Counted from the first letter of the stretch, positions 45,682-57,860 are shown. The stretch is DNA of 64,000 bases from Capsicum annuum (GCF_002878395.1 NC_061122.1:75146480-75210479); one strand, 5' to 3'. Numbers and translations are program-made. Notes: generated from the sequence alone by a model not told the origin.

Positions 45682-46590
45682 TTGTATGTATTTCAGGGAT
45701 CTACTTCTAGAGGCTCAGTAAACTTGGTGGAGAATGATACTTCATCAGAGTTATGGCATAGAAGGTTGATTCATCTGAGTGAGAAGGGGATTAATAGTTT
45801 GGGTAAGAAAAATTTACTTTCTAGAGTGAAACAAGAAAAGTTGAAGAAGTGTGTTCATTGCTTAGCTGGTAAACAAAAAAAAGTTTCTTTTCAGAGTCAT
45901 CTGCCTTTAAGAAAGCTGTATTTACTGGAGGTAGTACATTCTGATTTATGTGGTCCTTTTAAAATAAGGTCTCATGGTGGTGCACTTTACTTTGTGACTT
46001 TTATTGATGATCATTATCGCAAACTCTGGATATTTCCTTTAAAGTCCAAGAATTAAGTACTTGATGTGTTTATGGGTTTTCAAGCCTTGGTTGAAAGGTA
46101 GACAGGGAAGAAATTAGAATGCATCCACTCAGATAATGGTGCTGGGTATATTGTTCCTTTTGATAGATATTGCAAAGAGCAGGATATTCGGCATCAGAAA
46201 ACTCCTCCAAAGACTCCCTAGTTAAATGGTTTAGCAGAGAAGATAAACAAAATTCTTGTAGAAAGGGTTAGATGTATGCTTTTAGAAGCTAAACTGTCAG
46301 ATTCCTTTTGGGTAGAAGCACTTAATAATGCTACTTATATTATCAATTTATCTCCTACTTTTTCTTTGGATAGTGATGTCCCTAAAAGAGTTTGGTCTGG
46401 TAAGAATGTTTCTTATGATCATCTTAGAGTCTTTGGCTACAAAGCTTTTATGCATATTCTTAAGGATGAAAAGTCAAAGTTAGATGCTAAAACTAGGTAG
46501 TGTATCTTAATTGGTTATAGTCAAGATGAATTTGGTTATCGTTTCTATAATCTAGTTGAGAAGAAACTTGTTAGAAGCCATGATGTTGTG
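45682..46590 (+). pseudogene. Integrase of the copia element, all catalytic residues kept
   Basis: The zinc part, 'LWHRRLIHLSEKGINSL' with 'KCVHCLAGKQKKV', keeps H-H-C-C. Core: 'EVVHSDLCGPFK' gives the first Asp, 'CIHSDNGAGY' the second and 'LNGLAEKINK' the Glu. The C-terminal part has 'SFWVEALNNATYIINLSP', 'DHLRVFGYKAFMHI', 'DAKTR*CILIGYSQDEFGYRFYN' and 'HDVVFFED'. Stops at 46,054 (TAA), 46,099, 46,219 and 46,498 (all TAG) fall where relatives have Gln. Length and order are normal; only point stops kill it. Confidence 0.85.
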
Positions 46591-46960
46591 TTCTTTGAAG
46601 ACAAAACAATTAAAGATTTTAAGAAAGATGAGAAGGTTGATTCTCAGAGTAGTGAAAGTCTAGTTGATATTAATTCGATTCCTTTGACTACTGCTCCAGA
46701 AGAAAATCTTCATGATGATGAAAATCAAGTAGATAATGAAGATGATAATCATGTCCAGAATGACTATCATGATGTTGTTGATAATCCAGTGCAAGTTGAT
46801 ATGGTTGATATGCAACCAATTATTAATTGTCCATCAAGTTCTCTCTAATGATCAACTAGAGAGAGTATAACTTTATCTCGTTATTCTCCTAGTGAGTATA
46901 TACTCTTAACTGACGAGAAAGAACCTGAGAGTCCCGATGAGGTCATGGAAAGTGAAGAAA
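46591..46960 (+). pseudogene. Acidic linker between integrase and RT (copia pol)
   Basis: Asp/Glu/Asn-rich text ('HDDENQVDNEDDNHVQND') typical of the variable linker. It ends with a stop at about 46,846 and frame changes near 46,900-46,960 before RT. No domain is expected here. Confidence 0.6.
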
Positions 46961-47950
46961 AAAAATATGGTTTGATTCTGTGGAAGATGAAATTAAATCT
47001 TTGCATGACAATCATACCTTTGATTTGGTTAAGCTGCCTAATGATATAAAAGTTTTGAAAAGATGGTGGTTTTTTGGGTGAAACATGAAGATGATAACCC
47101 AATTCCATGGTATAAAGCTATATTGGTTGTAAAGGGATTTGACCAAAAAAAGGGAGTTGATTTTAATGAGTTATTCTCTCTAGTTGTGAAGATGTCATCT
47201 ATTCATGTGGTTCTAGGCTTAACTGTAAGTCTAGATTTAGAGGTTGAATAAATGGATGTTAAAACTACTTTTCTCCATGGCGACTTAGATGAAAAAAATT
47301 ATATGAAGCAACCCGAAGGTTTTAAAGTCAGAGAAAAAGAGAATTATGTTTACGAATTGAAGAAGAGCTTGAATGGTTTGAAACAAGCTCCTAGGCAGTG
47401 GCATAGGAAATTTGATTCCTTTATGAGTTGGCAGGGCTTCAAGAAGACTACTTCAGACCATTATATTTTTGTGCCAAAATTCCCTGATGGTGACTTTATT
47501 ATTGTGTTGCTTTGTGTTAATGACATTCATGTTATTGGTCAGAATTCTTAAAAGATTCAAAAGTTGAAGTGAGAGTTGAGTATGTCTTTTTTTATGAAAG
47601 ACTTAGGACTAGCAAGACAGATTCTTGGCATACAGATTGTCCGTGATAGAAAGGCGAAGAAGTTGTGGTTATCACAAGAGAAGTACATTCATAAAGTACT
47701 TTGAAGGTTTAACATGGATAAGGCTAAGGTTGTCAGTACACCTTTAGTTATGTATTTTAAATTGAGCATGAAATAGTGTTCTTCTAGTAATGATGAGAAG
47801 GAAGATATGAAAAAAGTTCCTTATGCTTAAGTCACTAGTAGTTTGATATATGCAATGGTTTGTAGAAGACCGAATATTACTCGTGTTATTGGTATTGCTA
47901 GCCATTTCTTTCCAATTCGGGAAGAGAACACTAGAATGCTGTGAAGTGGA
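46961..47950 (+). pseudogene. Reverse transcriptase of the copia element
   Basis: After a frameshift near 46,960: 'IPWYKAILVVKGFDQKKGVDF', 'VVKMSSIHVVLGLT', a TAA stop at 47,249 in place of Gln, 'MDVKTTFLHGDLDEKNYMKQ', 'YELKKSLNGLKQAPRQWHRKF'. The catalytic Y-V-D-D reads C-V-N-D ('LLCVNDIHVIGQ'), so two key residues are changed. 'KDLGLARQILGIQIVRDRKAKKL' and 'EKYIHKVL' follow, then a TAG stop at 47,774 (Gln in relatives), 'YAMVCRRPNI' and a frame change near 47,940. Confidence 0.85.
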
Positions 47951-48480
47951 TTATCAGATATTTTTGTGGCACTTCTAGTCTGAGTTAGTGTTTCAGTACT
48001 GTGAAGCCTATTATTTGTGGTTATATTGAATTAGACATGGATGGTGATGTTGATACTCGCAAGTCTACTTTAGGGTATTTGGTTACTTTTGCTGGGGGAG
48101 CTATGTCTTGGAAATTAAGGTTGGAAAAATGCGTTGCTCTATCTAGTACAGAAGCTGACCTTATTGCTGCCATTGAAGATTGTAAAGAATTGCATTCGAT
48201 AAAGAGATTCTTAGAGTAGCTTGGTTGTGCTCAAGAGAGGTATGTACTTCATTGCGACAGTCAAAGTGCTATACATCTCGGCAAGAATTCTATATTTCAT
48301 GGTCGATCTAAACGCATTGATATGAGATACCATTAGATTTGGGATATGTTAGATTCTAAGTTGCTTGAACTTGTGAAGAATTATACGAATGATAATGGTT
48401 CTGACATGATGACTAAAGCTTTGCCAAAAGGAAAGTTTGAATATTGTTGCATGATAGCCGGCAGGCGGTCTTCTTTACAT
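47951..48480 (+). pseudogene. RNase H of the copia element
   Basis: 'YIELDMDGDVDTRKSTLGYLV', 'AGGAMSWKLRLEKCVALSSTE', 'ADLIAAIEDCKELHSIKRFLE', a TAG at 48,217, 'LHCDSQSAIHLGKNSIFHGRSK' and 'DMMTKALPKGKFEYCCMIAG' give the complete domain in normal order up to the C terminus. The DEDD-type acidic residues appear present (D in 'LDMDGD', E in 'SSTEA', D in 'CDSQS'). Stops and one frame change inactivate it. Confidence 0.85.
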
Positions 48481-48691
48481 AGTCGGGAGAGGGAGAATAG
48501 TTGTCGACACAATTCCTTGTGGGATTGGTATTTGGCTTTATTTAAGGCCACTGTATTACTTGGTGAGTCCACGTACACTGGTGTGTGCGCTTGGGCGTAA
48601 CAATCATAATCTTTAGGAATCATTCATACCACAATAAAACTTTTAAAATTCGTAAAAGAACTTGCATATGACTCTCTTATTGGTGTAAAAT
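48481..48691. other. Tail after copia pol; no 3' LTR recognised
   Basis: GGGAGAGGGAGAATAGTTG at 48,484-48,502 looks like a PPT region, but the LTR start TGTTGGGATATG is not found after it. The stretch holds CTTTATTTAAGGCC and, at 48,569, ACGTACACTGG. The 3' LTR was probably deleted or replaced before the solo LTR at 48,692 landed. Confidence 0.4.
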
Positions 48692-50686
48692 TGTAATATC
48701 CCAGATTTTAGACTCTAAAATTTTCTGTGTAATTGTGCTCACTGTCCGGAGTACGGCTCAGGTGATGAGTCATTAGCCCTCTTCACGAGTCGTATATTCC
48801 CAATCCTAGCAATTCTAGTGAGTTGGCCTAATGCATCTAGTTGGATCATGATTTGGCCCTCAAGATTTGTAGGGTAAAGTTACAAGTCATAGGGTGGTAC
48901 TCCTGACCATTCCACTGAGGTGGCACTGAATTTTTGCTAGAGCTATAAGTCATGGCGATGACTCATGACCAGTGACCATAAGTCATTACCTGATCCATAG
49001 CGATTGGTGATAGTTCTTTGCATGTTTTATGTGGGATAATTTTGGTGTTTTCCTTTCACCCCATTATTCCTACAACTTAAAACACACTAAAGGGCCCCAT
49101 AATTTTTCATTACTCAATTATAAATATCAGTCTCTCTTCTCAAACTTCTAAAGCATGGGAAGGGATAGGGTTTCTAAGGATTAAGCACCTAGGGTATAAT
49201 CGATGGTTTTATCTCCAAAATTCTTTGATATCCAGGCATGTATCTCTTCCCTAAATAGATTTTCATACAAACATGTATTTAATTATTGTCTATGTGGATT
49301 TAATTGTTGGTTTTGAATGCGGGTTGTTGGAATTGGTATGGTTATGGTGTAAATTGGTTTTCCATGGTTTTAAATTGGTCATTTATGGTTATTTTCATAA
49401 TTTTGAACTCAATATATGCAAGGGTATAGGAATTTGAATGGGGAACATGAGTTTCCCCAAATTTCATGGTTTAATGGTTTGGAATTATCTTTACCTCAAC
49501 CCAACTTGTGAAATTGGTTTCGAACATGGAAATACACATGGTTTAACTCACTTTGGAACCTTGCATTGCATAAAAGGTTAATGAAACTTAAAAAAAATAG
49601 GTTTTTGAAGGCTTTGGTGACCATGGATTGGTTGTGAATTGGAAACTTTATTGTCAATTTGGTTAATTGGTTTTTGAATGGTATAATGGAATTGGTTTGC
49701 AAGATTAACTTTATTTGGGATGACAATACCAATGGTTGATGCCTAAATAAAAGACTACTTAGTCAATGGATGGGAATGTGAAAATGGTTGAATTTGCGCT
49801 TAAAGGGGGTTGTGTAGCTTGATGTGGAAGGTAGAGGTCCCGGGGGGACCGATATTAGAAGCCACGTTTGCCGATATGGGGGTCTTTATGACTGTGTGCA
49901 TAGTTCATAATGTTTATATAGTTTGGAATGGTTGGGGTCATGGGTTCCCTGGACCTTTCTTGGATTTTCCTAGTTTGTGCGGCTAACACGTGCTGGGACC
50001 CTTTTAATAGAAAGAGCTAAACCCATTAGCCCGTGGGTGCTCTTAGGAAGGTTAAAGATACACAGTCCAGGTAATGATTTTAAAATTCATGCTTAAACCT
50101 TTTTCCCTATCCCTATTCTTATATATATATATATATATATATGTATATAGGAATCGTGCATATGATTTTTGAATGGTTTTGGACTGATTTGATTATTGCA
50201 TTATTTTATCCCTTCCATGAGTTACATGCTAGTGCTCATCCTACTAACCATCTCCGAAAGCTGTGTCATTTCATGATGTACGGTCCTAGGGGTTCTTCGG
50301 TTATTTTGTACAGAGTTAGGTGGTTTTGGTTCATTCATTGGTCGCTTGAAGTGGTGAGCCTCCTTCTTTCAAAAGGCCTGTTACTTCTTGGTTTCATTAT
50401 ATCATCTTAGACTATCACTTTTGGGTTCCTTTTAGGTATAGGCAGGGGCATTTCTGACCAAGGTTGATCTTTGATTTTTTTGGGGCTTTTGTGGACAAAG
50501 TGTAGGTGGTTACTATTTATTGACTCTTAGTTCCTATTAAGTTATCTATCTATCTTTCATATTATGTTTGAGTTGCTTCTACTATTATATTTATTGTTTT
50601 TTATAGACTAGGCAAAAGGGGTAGTCTCTGTCCTTCGATGGACTTGAGATACTCGTCATGACTCGGTCCGAGGTCAGGTCATGACA
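48692..50686 (+). mobile_element. Solo LTR, gypsy family 1 (1,995 bp)
   Basis: It starts TGTAATATCCCAGATTTTAG and ends ...GAGGTCAGGTCATGACA, with no interior on either side. Flanks AAAAT (48,687-48,691) and TAAAT (50,687-50,691) give a 4-of-5 target duplication. CATGACTCATGACC and GAGTCGT words lie at 48,760-48,985. A (TA)n TATA-like tract is at 50,120-50,148. 50,141-50,410 is an open frame by chance inside the LTR. Confidence 0.8.
50120..50148 (+). promoter_or_regulatory. TATA-like tract of the family-1 solo LTR
   Basis: (TA)n followed by GTATATAG, about 1.43 kb into the LTR. The other family-1 LTRs have TATA-like stretches at the matching place (12,770; 18,506; 30,317 and 37,075 on the - strand). 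A promoter role is inferred from position only. Confidence 0.35.
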
Positions 50687-50779
50687 TAAATTATCCCCGG
50701 GCCTCAAATTCCAACAATATGCTTGCCTCAGGTGAGGTTTATTGGTTGTTCAAACATTATGAGAAGATAGACTAGGATT

Positions 50780-51530
50780 GTGATGTGTTGGTGCTCGCCA
50801 TTGATTATATCTTGGTGGTTGAACATATTATTGTACATCATAAAACCCACAATGAAGTGGTACAATAATAAATTGAGAGTCCTGCACGACTATAGCAACA
50901 TCATCTTTTTTCATCTTACCCTCAAAATTTCCCGCACCATTGTGAATTGCTTGTGTGGTTTCCTATAAAGTAGAAAAACTTATGACTTTTCCTAACTTAA
51001 TTTTGCTTTCCACTATTTCTCCCATTTTCACCACATGATTGAAAGATCTACCCATAACTTAGATTAAGTTGCATAAGTTAGTGGAATCTTGAACTTGAAG
51101 AAAATAATTAGCCATCTCACTTTCCTCCATAGGTGGACTGACTCAAGAAGCTTGCTCTCTCTATCTTATCCCATACTCACAAAAGCTTTCATCAGGATTC
51201 TTTGTTATCATTGTCAAAGAGACATGATCTGGAAAAATATCTAGGCTATACTAAATTGACATACAAAAGCTTGAGCCATATCATCCCACGTTCACCACTT
51301 ACTAGTATCTTGACGAGTATACCGTTCTGAGGCTGACCGACTCAAACTTTGACGGAAATAAGACATTAACAATTTATTCTTTCCACCATCCCCTTTTATC
51401 TTCATTAAATGATTCTTCAAATAAACATAAGGTCCCACGTCCATTGTACAACTAAAAATTTGGTGTATTGAAACTCGTCATTAATTGAATATAGGGAAAC
51501 AAACATACGTCTTTATAAGTTCCACCTATA
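50780..51530 (-). pseudogene. gag relic of another gypsy element (Tat/Ogre-like or related)
   Basis: Read leftward from 51,530: 'MDVGPYVYLKNHLMKIKGDGG', 'LLMSYFRQSLSRSASERYTR', 'WDDMAQAFVCQFS', 'NPDESFCEYG', 'MEESEMANYFLQVQ' and 'VMGRSFNHVVKMGEIVESKIKLGK', with stops and frameshifts between. This is the retrotransposon gag order (W-D-D-M...F...Q-F...E-S-F...Y-F-x-Q) of large Tat/Ogre-type elements, unlike the chromovirus gags elsewhere here. No pol or LTR of that element is visible; it is cut at 50,686 by the solo LTR and at 51,592 by a family-2 LTR. Confidence 0.65.
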
Positions 51531-51591
51531 CCTTGTATATTTTGTAGGGTTTAATCAATACTTTTAACCTATGTGTATATCTGTCAGACCC

Positions 51592-53989
51592 AAACCATTA
51601 CAAGTGGCACCCATACTAACCCTTCGGTGAGAGAACCAACTAACTCTAACATCAACCATACTTAGCTATAAGTAATACAACTAATCTAATTTCATCATCC
51701 AAAAATAATATCTAATTCAAAGTAAACATAAGCACAAGAAATTAAAGTGGAAAACAATGTACTTGTAGAAACCCTTTAAACTCAAAAATCATTTGAAGCA
51801 AAATTACTAAAGAATGTCAAAAAAAGGATGAAACCCCAAAACCTATGAATGTGCATAAGCCCAGAATAAAGGACTTGACAACACCAAAAGAAGAATCCAT
51901 GGTAACCAAAAGATGCGGCCCATCCTTGAATTTTAATCAACTACTGAAATCACAATAGAGGTCTCACAGTAGCTGATGGAAGATTCTCTACAGTCAACCA
52001 AAGTAAGATCAGGAGTAATATTAGAACATAAATAAATAATAAATATAGGTAGGGTCATTTGGCCAATCAAAAATTAGATATGTAAACATATAACTATAAG
52101 TGAGTAAATCAAGCCAACACATATTCACTAATTAACAACATTTATTTGGTACACAACACATAACCTTATGCAAGAGATTTATTTAATGAGTAAATGTGAT
52201 TCAGACAAGAGTACAAGTGAAGTCAGGTCAAATTCACCAACAAGACTCCAAGTCAACAATACATGGCTTAAACCACAACTAAGTCAACAATACATGACTC
52301 AAATTATAACCAAGTCAATAAAAAATGTCCTTAATACTAATTCCACCTCCATTTATAACATAAGTGAAGCAATAAGAATATGCCCTTTTTTATACCATTA
52401 GCTCGGACCTCTCTAGGATCCAATATAACCCAATAATCATTATTATGCCACCTAATTTACCCAAGAAACCACCTTTAACAATTACCAATTACATTTGGTC
52501 CACATTAAGAACCAATATAACAATATAACATTTAAGATAATTTACTCAAGGATCCATGATAACAACAAAGAACATAATCCCCAGTTCACTTATTAAACCG
52601 TCACACTTACACATACCTTGTACATTCATGTTACTAGCTATGTCCTGTAGGGTACAAGATCTGTCCATGTGCTGAATCCAGACATTAAGTGTCATTCATT
52701 CTTATACCACCAAATTCCATGAAGATAGCCAAATAATTATACATCCCACAAGTAATCCAATAGATGCCACAAAATCACAGAAAAATAATTACAACCAGCA
52801 CTTGAACATCTAAGAAGCTTTACATATAAGTTTTTTTGAATGTTGTTACAGTTAGAATATAAACAACTCTTTTGTACATTCCTTAATAGCATGCATTTCT
52901 CAAGTAGTACTAAGAAACAATTATCATGCACATGTATAACAAATTGGATTAAGCTACATTAACAATCATCTGCCTCAATCCAAGCTTGTACTACTCAATT
53001 AAGCCCGAGTCTCACCTTTTAATGGAATTCCCTCTTAATTGTGGTCTAAAACCATGAGCACAACATACAATAAACCAAGTTACCTACCATTAAAGGATAA
53101 TAACCTAATCCCAAACCCCAAGCAAAATTCATGATCATACCGCCCATTATAGGTTTTTCCTACTACCAGTTCACCTAAAAACTACCAATTACAAGGTTAG
53201 ACTAGTGAAATAATGACATGTGAGGGTAAATTAATGATTAACAACTAAAACTTTTCCCACTTGCAGTAAATAATATGCTACTTCAAGATTAACTTTACTT
53301 AATACCCATAAACTAGTGATTCTATGGTTAATTAACCCAAAAACTAATTAATGGGGAATTAATACTTAACTTTATAAAGAAAATCAATGGATAAATAAAG
53401 TAAAGCACCCAAATTTCCTATGTCCTACCCTCAAAATTAGTTTAGAATAATGAAATCTTTTTGGGGAAATTTCTACATTAATAGTTGACCTACCCTGATA
53501 TAGAGTCATGATCCCACCATAGTGACATTGTTGTAACGACATCTCCTATTATAGCGAGGCTGATTTTACCATATCATGAATTATTTTTCAATATCAATAG
53601 TAGCTATAGAGACATGCACAATTCAATAGAGGTTGTAGCGAGGTGGAACCTAAGATATCTTCCCATTTTTTCCTTTTTTATAACACATTCTCCAACCACG
53701 ACATTTTGAATTGACCCATTTACATCGAGCTTGATAATACAGTTTTACTTACCCTAATTCAATTCTTACAAGTCCTACATGTTCTTTATCATGTTAGCTA
53801 TAATAAGCTCAAGCTAAACTTAAACATATTTACCCAATCTATTCCTAATTGCCCTACAACATACCTTGCTCAGATTTTGTCCGAAACTAGCCTAGCTTGA
53901 AAATTTTAACTCCTAATTCGAGAAAAAAAAATCTTACCTTAAATTTTTGTCCTATTTAATTACTCATAGCAATTAAGAGGGCCATTACA
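51592..53989 (-). mobile_element. 3' LTR of a second family-2 gypsy element (2,398 bp)
   Basis: On the - strand it starts TGTAATGGCCCTCTTAATTGC (53,989 leftward) and ends ...GGTTTGGGTCTGACA (51,592). It aligns with 37,458 onward (GTGGCACCCxxACTAACCCTTxxxxGxGAGAACCA). The motif zone at 53,500-53,650 has TGTTGTAACGACATC, TAGCGAGG and GGTTGTAGCGAGG words. Pol of the same element follows on the right. Small frames within it are not genes. Confidence 0.75.
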
Positions 53990-54178
53990 ACGATTACCAA
54001 TTTACCCTGAATGATCAAACAATAAAGAATAGGACAAGTTAAGAAAACAAAGAGTACCTACCTCCTTAAACAATTATGGGTACTTGTACCGTATATCCTT
54101 TTTGGTTTCCCAAGTGACCTCCTCAACTATATGATGCTTTCATCGAACCACTACCCAGTGAATTCCTTTGTCCTCAAC
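53990..54178 (-). pseudogene. Chromodomain end of integrase, second family-2 element (left fragment)
   Basis: Leftward from 54,178: 'VEDKGIHWVVVR', a stop, then 'HHIVEEVTWETKKDIRYKYP', a degraded chromodomain. The gene is cut here by the solo LTR; the remainder continues at 56,642. No clean polypurine tract is seen before the LTR. Confidence 0.7.
54174..54178. repeat. Target-site duplication TCAAC, left copy
   Basis: TCAAC precedes the LTR start TGTAATACCCC and is repeated exactly at 56,642-56,646 after the LTR end. Removing one copy and the LTR makes the interrupted pol text continuous. Confidence 0.95.
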
Positions 54179-56641
54179 TGTAATACCCCATACTTTTCTT
54201 AGTCCCGTTTAGCTCCTAGTGTGTCAAGGGTCAACTTTAAAAATGTATAACTCTTGCTACATGTAAAATTTTCCAGCTCTAGACCCACCAAATTATAGAT
54301 AATTGAATTATTTTTCCAACTATACAAATTTCGCCTAAATACGATACCTGGTTGAGAAATTATGGTATTTTAGTGAGAAACAGTAAACCAACGCGATAGC
54401 ACCGCATCGCGGTGGAGTCTCGATTAGTAATTGTCCATTTTTCTGTGAAGCACCACGATTACGCCACATCATGGTGAAGTCCAAAATCATACTCGTTCCT
54501 TTCTAGTAGCTCACCGCAATTTTCCAATAAGAATTCTCGATGGAACAGATACTGCATCGCGGTGGATTGAAAAATAACACTCATCTTTTTTCCACTGATG
54601 CAACACAGTTACGCCGTGTCATGCCAGAGCCCAAAATAGCACTTGTCCCTTTTCTAGTAAGCCACCGCAATGGAGCCGCATCGTGGTAGAGTGCAAAATT
54701 GGGATTTCTAGTTTCAAATTAAATTTTTTAAAAGGCAATCTAGTCATTTCCGAAGCCCCCAAATTATTAAAAACACAAGATTAAACCTATTCCAAGCCTA
54801 ATACGCTCATTATTCATCAAATTACTCTCCAAGAAACCATAGAACCTCAAATTTCAAACCTCAAGAAATCCAAATTCCACCATTCTTTTTTCAAGATAAC
54901 CCAAAATTCACGATTTCTATTTCAAGATCTTCAAGAAACAATCTTCAAGAGCACAAATAGGGACTTAAAGTTCAAGCTTCTTCATCCATTCATCAATTAA
55001 GGTATGTGCGGTTTTCAACAAGGATAATAATTTCATCCTTGTGCCCAAAATTAGTTATAAAGTTGAATTTTATATGAAATTATATGAATTTCAGTGTAAG
55101 GTTTATACCCACTCATTACTATTTGAAGATTATGAGATTACAAGTGATTTAGATTTTGAATTTCATGTCTAATTTTGTATTTTAATGCATATGACATAAA
55201 TTCCCAGATTTATAATTGAATTATCAATACTTTCATTATCAAGCATGATCTTTATGATAATTTGACATGAATTTGATGCATGGTTTATTAAGCCCTAGTT
55301 GAATATTTATATTTGAAGAATGACAATGGTTTGAGCACCCTATGATCAGTTATTTTTAGATTTTGATCAAGATTTGATCTTTTGATCTCAGCTTAGATAT
55401 GGAATCAACTTTACAATTTTAACTACAGTTTACATTAAACACATTCACAAGAGGTTTTCATCATAAACCCTTATACTAGTTTTAAAAGTAGATTTCCTAC
55501 AGAATGAGCATACAGATTAAAGGGAGTAGTATTTAGCACCGAGTTAGGTATGTTTACATTCCCAAAAACTATGAACCAACATAGGTTTAGATTATCAGAT
55601 TATTCCCATTTCTATATGGATGATAGTTACAAATGTGGTCACTTAGCTTAGGTTATACTCCTTGTCAAGAGCATGATACCTCTTCTCAATGTGAGGTTTT
55701 CCCATAAAGAAATAAGACGTTGGACACTATGATAGCTCACATAGTGTATGTTGGTTAGAAGAACCTCCCTACCAAAAAGAGTAAAGAATAACAGAAAAGA
55801 TTTTAGAAACTAAATGTAAAGGATCACTATTTTATTCAGATATTGTTTTACATAAGTCATTAGCTATGAGATTGCAGCTTTCAGTTTACAAATTCAGAGG
55901 TGAATCCTTTTATACTTAGCATGTATGATTTGAAAATAGATTTCAAGCACAGATCTAGAACTAAGTGTGATGGCTCACAATATTCATATAGTATATTTTG
56001 TCATTCATGATTTATGATTACAACTTTCAATTACTCAAGCCACAGTGAGCCATTATTACTCAGCATGCATTATTTATGAGAAAGATATATGTATTCCCTC
56101 ACTATTTTACTATGCATTTCACCCCCATATACTCAGTATATTTCAGAAAGTATTGATCCACATATATGTCTATGTGCTACATTGTCTCATAATATAGGTT
56201 CAGGTGCTCAGTTTCAACAACGTGAGTGATTTCGAGCATCTCCATCTACACCCCAATAGTGGGTGAGTCCTCATAGTTTGGGGACTTAGTTATTCAATTT
56301 TTTCAGTTCATTAGAGTAGTTGATTAAGTATTTACAAATAGCTTGAGTCAGCTGGGGGTTTGTCCTAGTGACTCTCTTGTTGTTAGTAGTAGAGGCTTGT
56401 CAGACTGCTAGTCATGATTCAGATTTCTAGTATTGATTGTCCAGATTTTTAAGTCAAGTATTTTTAGATATCATGTTCAGATAATTTCATCTTAGATTAG
56501 ACAGATATCCACATTTATTTTATGTTCATATATCTTTATAATAAGTTTCAGATTTAGTAAAAGGCTTACAGGGTTAGCTTAAGGCTACTTGTAGTCTTGA
56601 GCACCATGTGACATCTCGGGACCCATTTTCGGCGTGTTACA
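54179..56641 (+). mobile_element. Solo LTR, gypsy family 5 (2,463 bp), with perfect TSD
   Basis: It starts TGTAATACCCC and ends ...TTTTCGGCGTGTTACA, flanked by TCAAC on both sides, with no interior: a textbook solo LTR. 54,395-54,680 repeats CACCGCATCGCGGTGG-type words (54,400; 54,552; 54,672), its motif zone. Homology to 4,402-6,688 and, in reverse, to 63,266-63,954 is seen in TGTGCTACATTGTCTCATAATATAGG (56,174) and in the end, GAGCACCATGTGACATCTCGGGACCC (56,600). It interrupts the chromodomain of the family-2 element, so it is younger than that element. Confidence 0.9.
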
Positions 56642-57860
56642 TCAACTTCTGGAGATACTGATCTAAAATTGCAACCATTTCCTCCTCATAAGACAAGTTC
56701 ATATCTAATAATACTGAATATACCTTAGTAATGTAGTATACATCCCTATTGTATCCTTTGGGAATAGATACATATAACACCAGCTGGACCCCCAACAATC
56801 CTAGAAATAATGCTAGCTTGTATACTACTGAACTTACATCCTCGAGAACCTCAAATGTCCTGATATACCAAGGGCTAAGCTTTCCTTTCTTATCAATGTT
56901 TATCACTCTTTTTATGGGAAGTACCTTCAGGAAAACTCATTCACCAACCAAAAAAGACATGCCCCTTAACTTATAGGCTATATATTTCTTCTGCCTACTA
57001 TGGGTAGCCAATAACTTGGTTTGAATAAGCCTTAGTTTTTACCAAGCTTCCCTTACCGAATTAGTGCCCAAAGGTTTCACATCAGTAGTCTCAAATCACC
57101 TTAATGACCCATAATTTCTTCCATACTGTTCCCAAAATGGTGCTATTAATGCTTGAATTTGTCATTATTATTGTATCAGAACTCACATAACAACAAAAGT
57201 AGGTCTCAATTATCCCTAAAATCAATCACACAGGCCATAAACATGTCCTCAATCACCTAAATTTTCTCTCTGACTACCCATCAATCTGGGGATGAAATCC
57301 TATGCTAAAAGTATGCTTGGTGCCTAAATCTTTATACAATACGTTCTAAAATTTAGAATTGTAGATCATATCTCTGGCTAAAATAATAGAACATGACATC
57401 CTGTGTAGCTTCACTATCTCTTTAATGTAGATCTTGGCTAATTGTTTAGACTTGAAATCCACTTTAGTCAAACTGAAATAAGCCAATTTTGTCAGCCTAT
57501 TTGCTATGACCCAAATTGAGTCATACTTCTATAAGGTCTTAGAGAGTCTCACCACAAAATCCATAATAATATTCCCCCACTTCTATTTAGGTATAAGCAT
57601 TCTTTGTAGTAACTCTACAACTCTTTGATGTTCATACTTCACTTGATGGCTTTTGTGAAATTTGGATACATACTATATTATATCCCTTTTCATCTCAGGC
57701 TACCAATATAGCTGTCTCAAGTCATGATACATCCTAGTTAAACCTGGATGAATAGAATAGCACAAATTATTAGCTTAAATAAGCACATTCGGAATCAAAT
57801 CACCAACGCAAGGAACACACAACCACTCTAAACCAAAACACTCTCCTCGTATCAAAAGTA
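56642..57860 (-). pseudogene. Integrase of the second family-2 element (right fragment)
   Basis: Leftward: the zinc part near 57,650-57,780 ('YHDLRQLYW'-like, degraded). 'IIMDFVVRLSKTL*KYDSIWVIANRLTK' carries the first Asp, 'SCSIILARDMIYNSKF' the second, and 'GFHPQIDG*SERKFR' the Glu. The linker follows, then 56,637-56,906 open: 'DKKGKLSPWYIRTFEVLEDVSSVVYKLA' and 'LDMNLSYEEEMVAILDQ'. D,D-35-E residues remain, with stops and frameshifts throughout. The final chromodomain lies across the solo LTR at 53,990-54,178. Confidence 0.75.
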
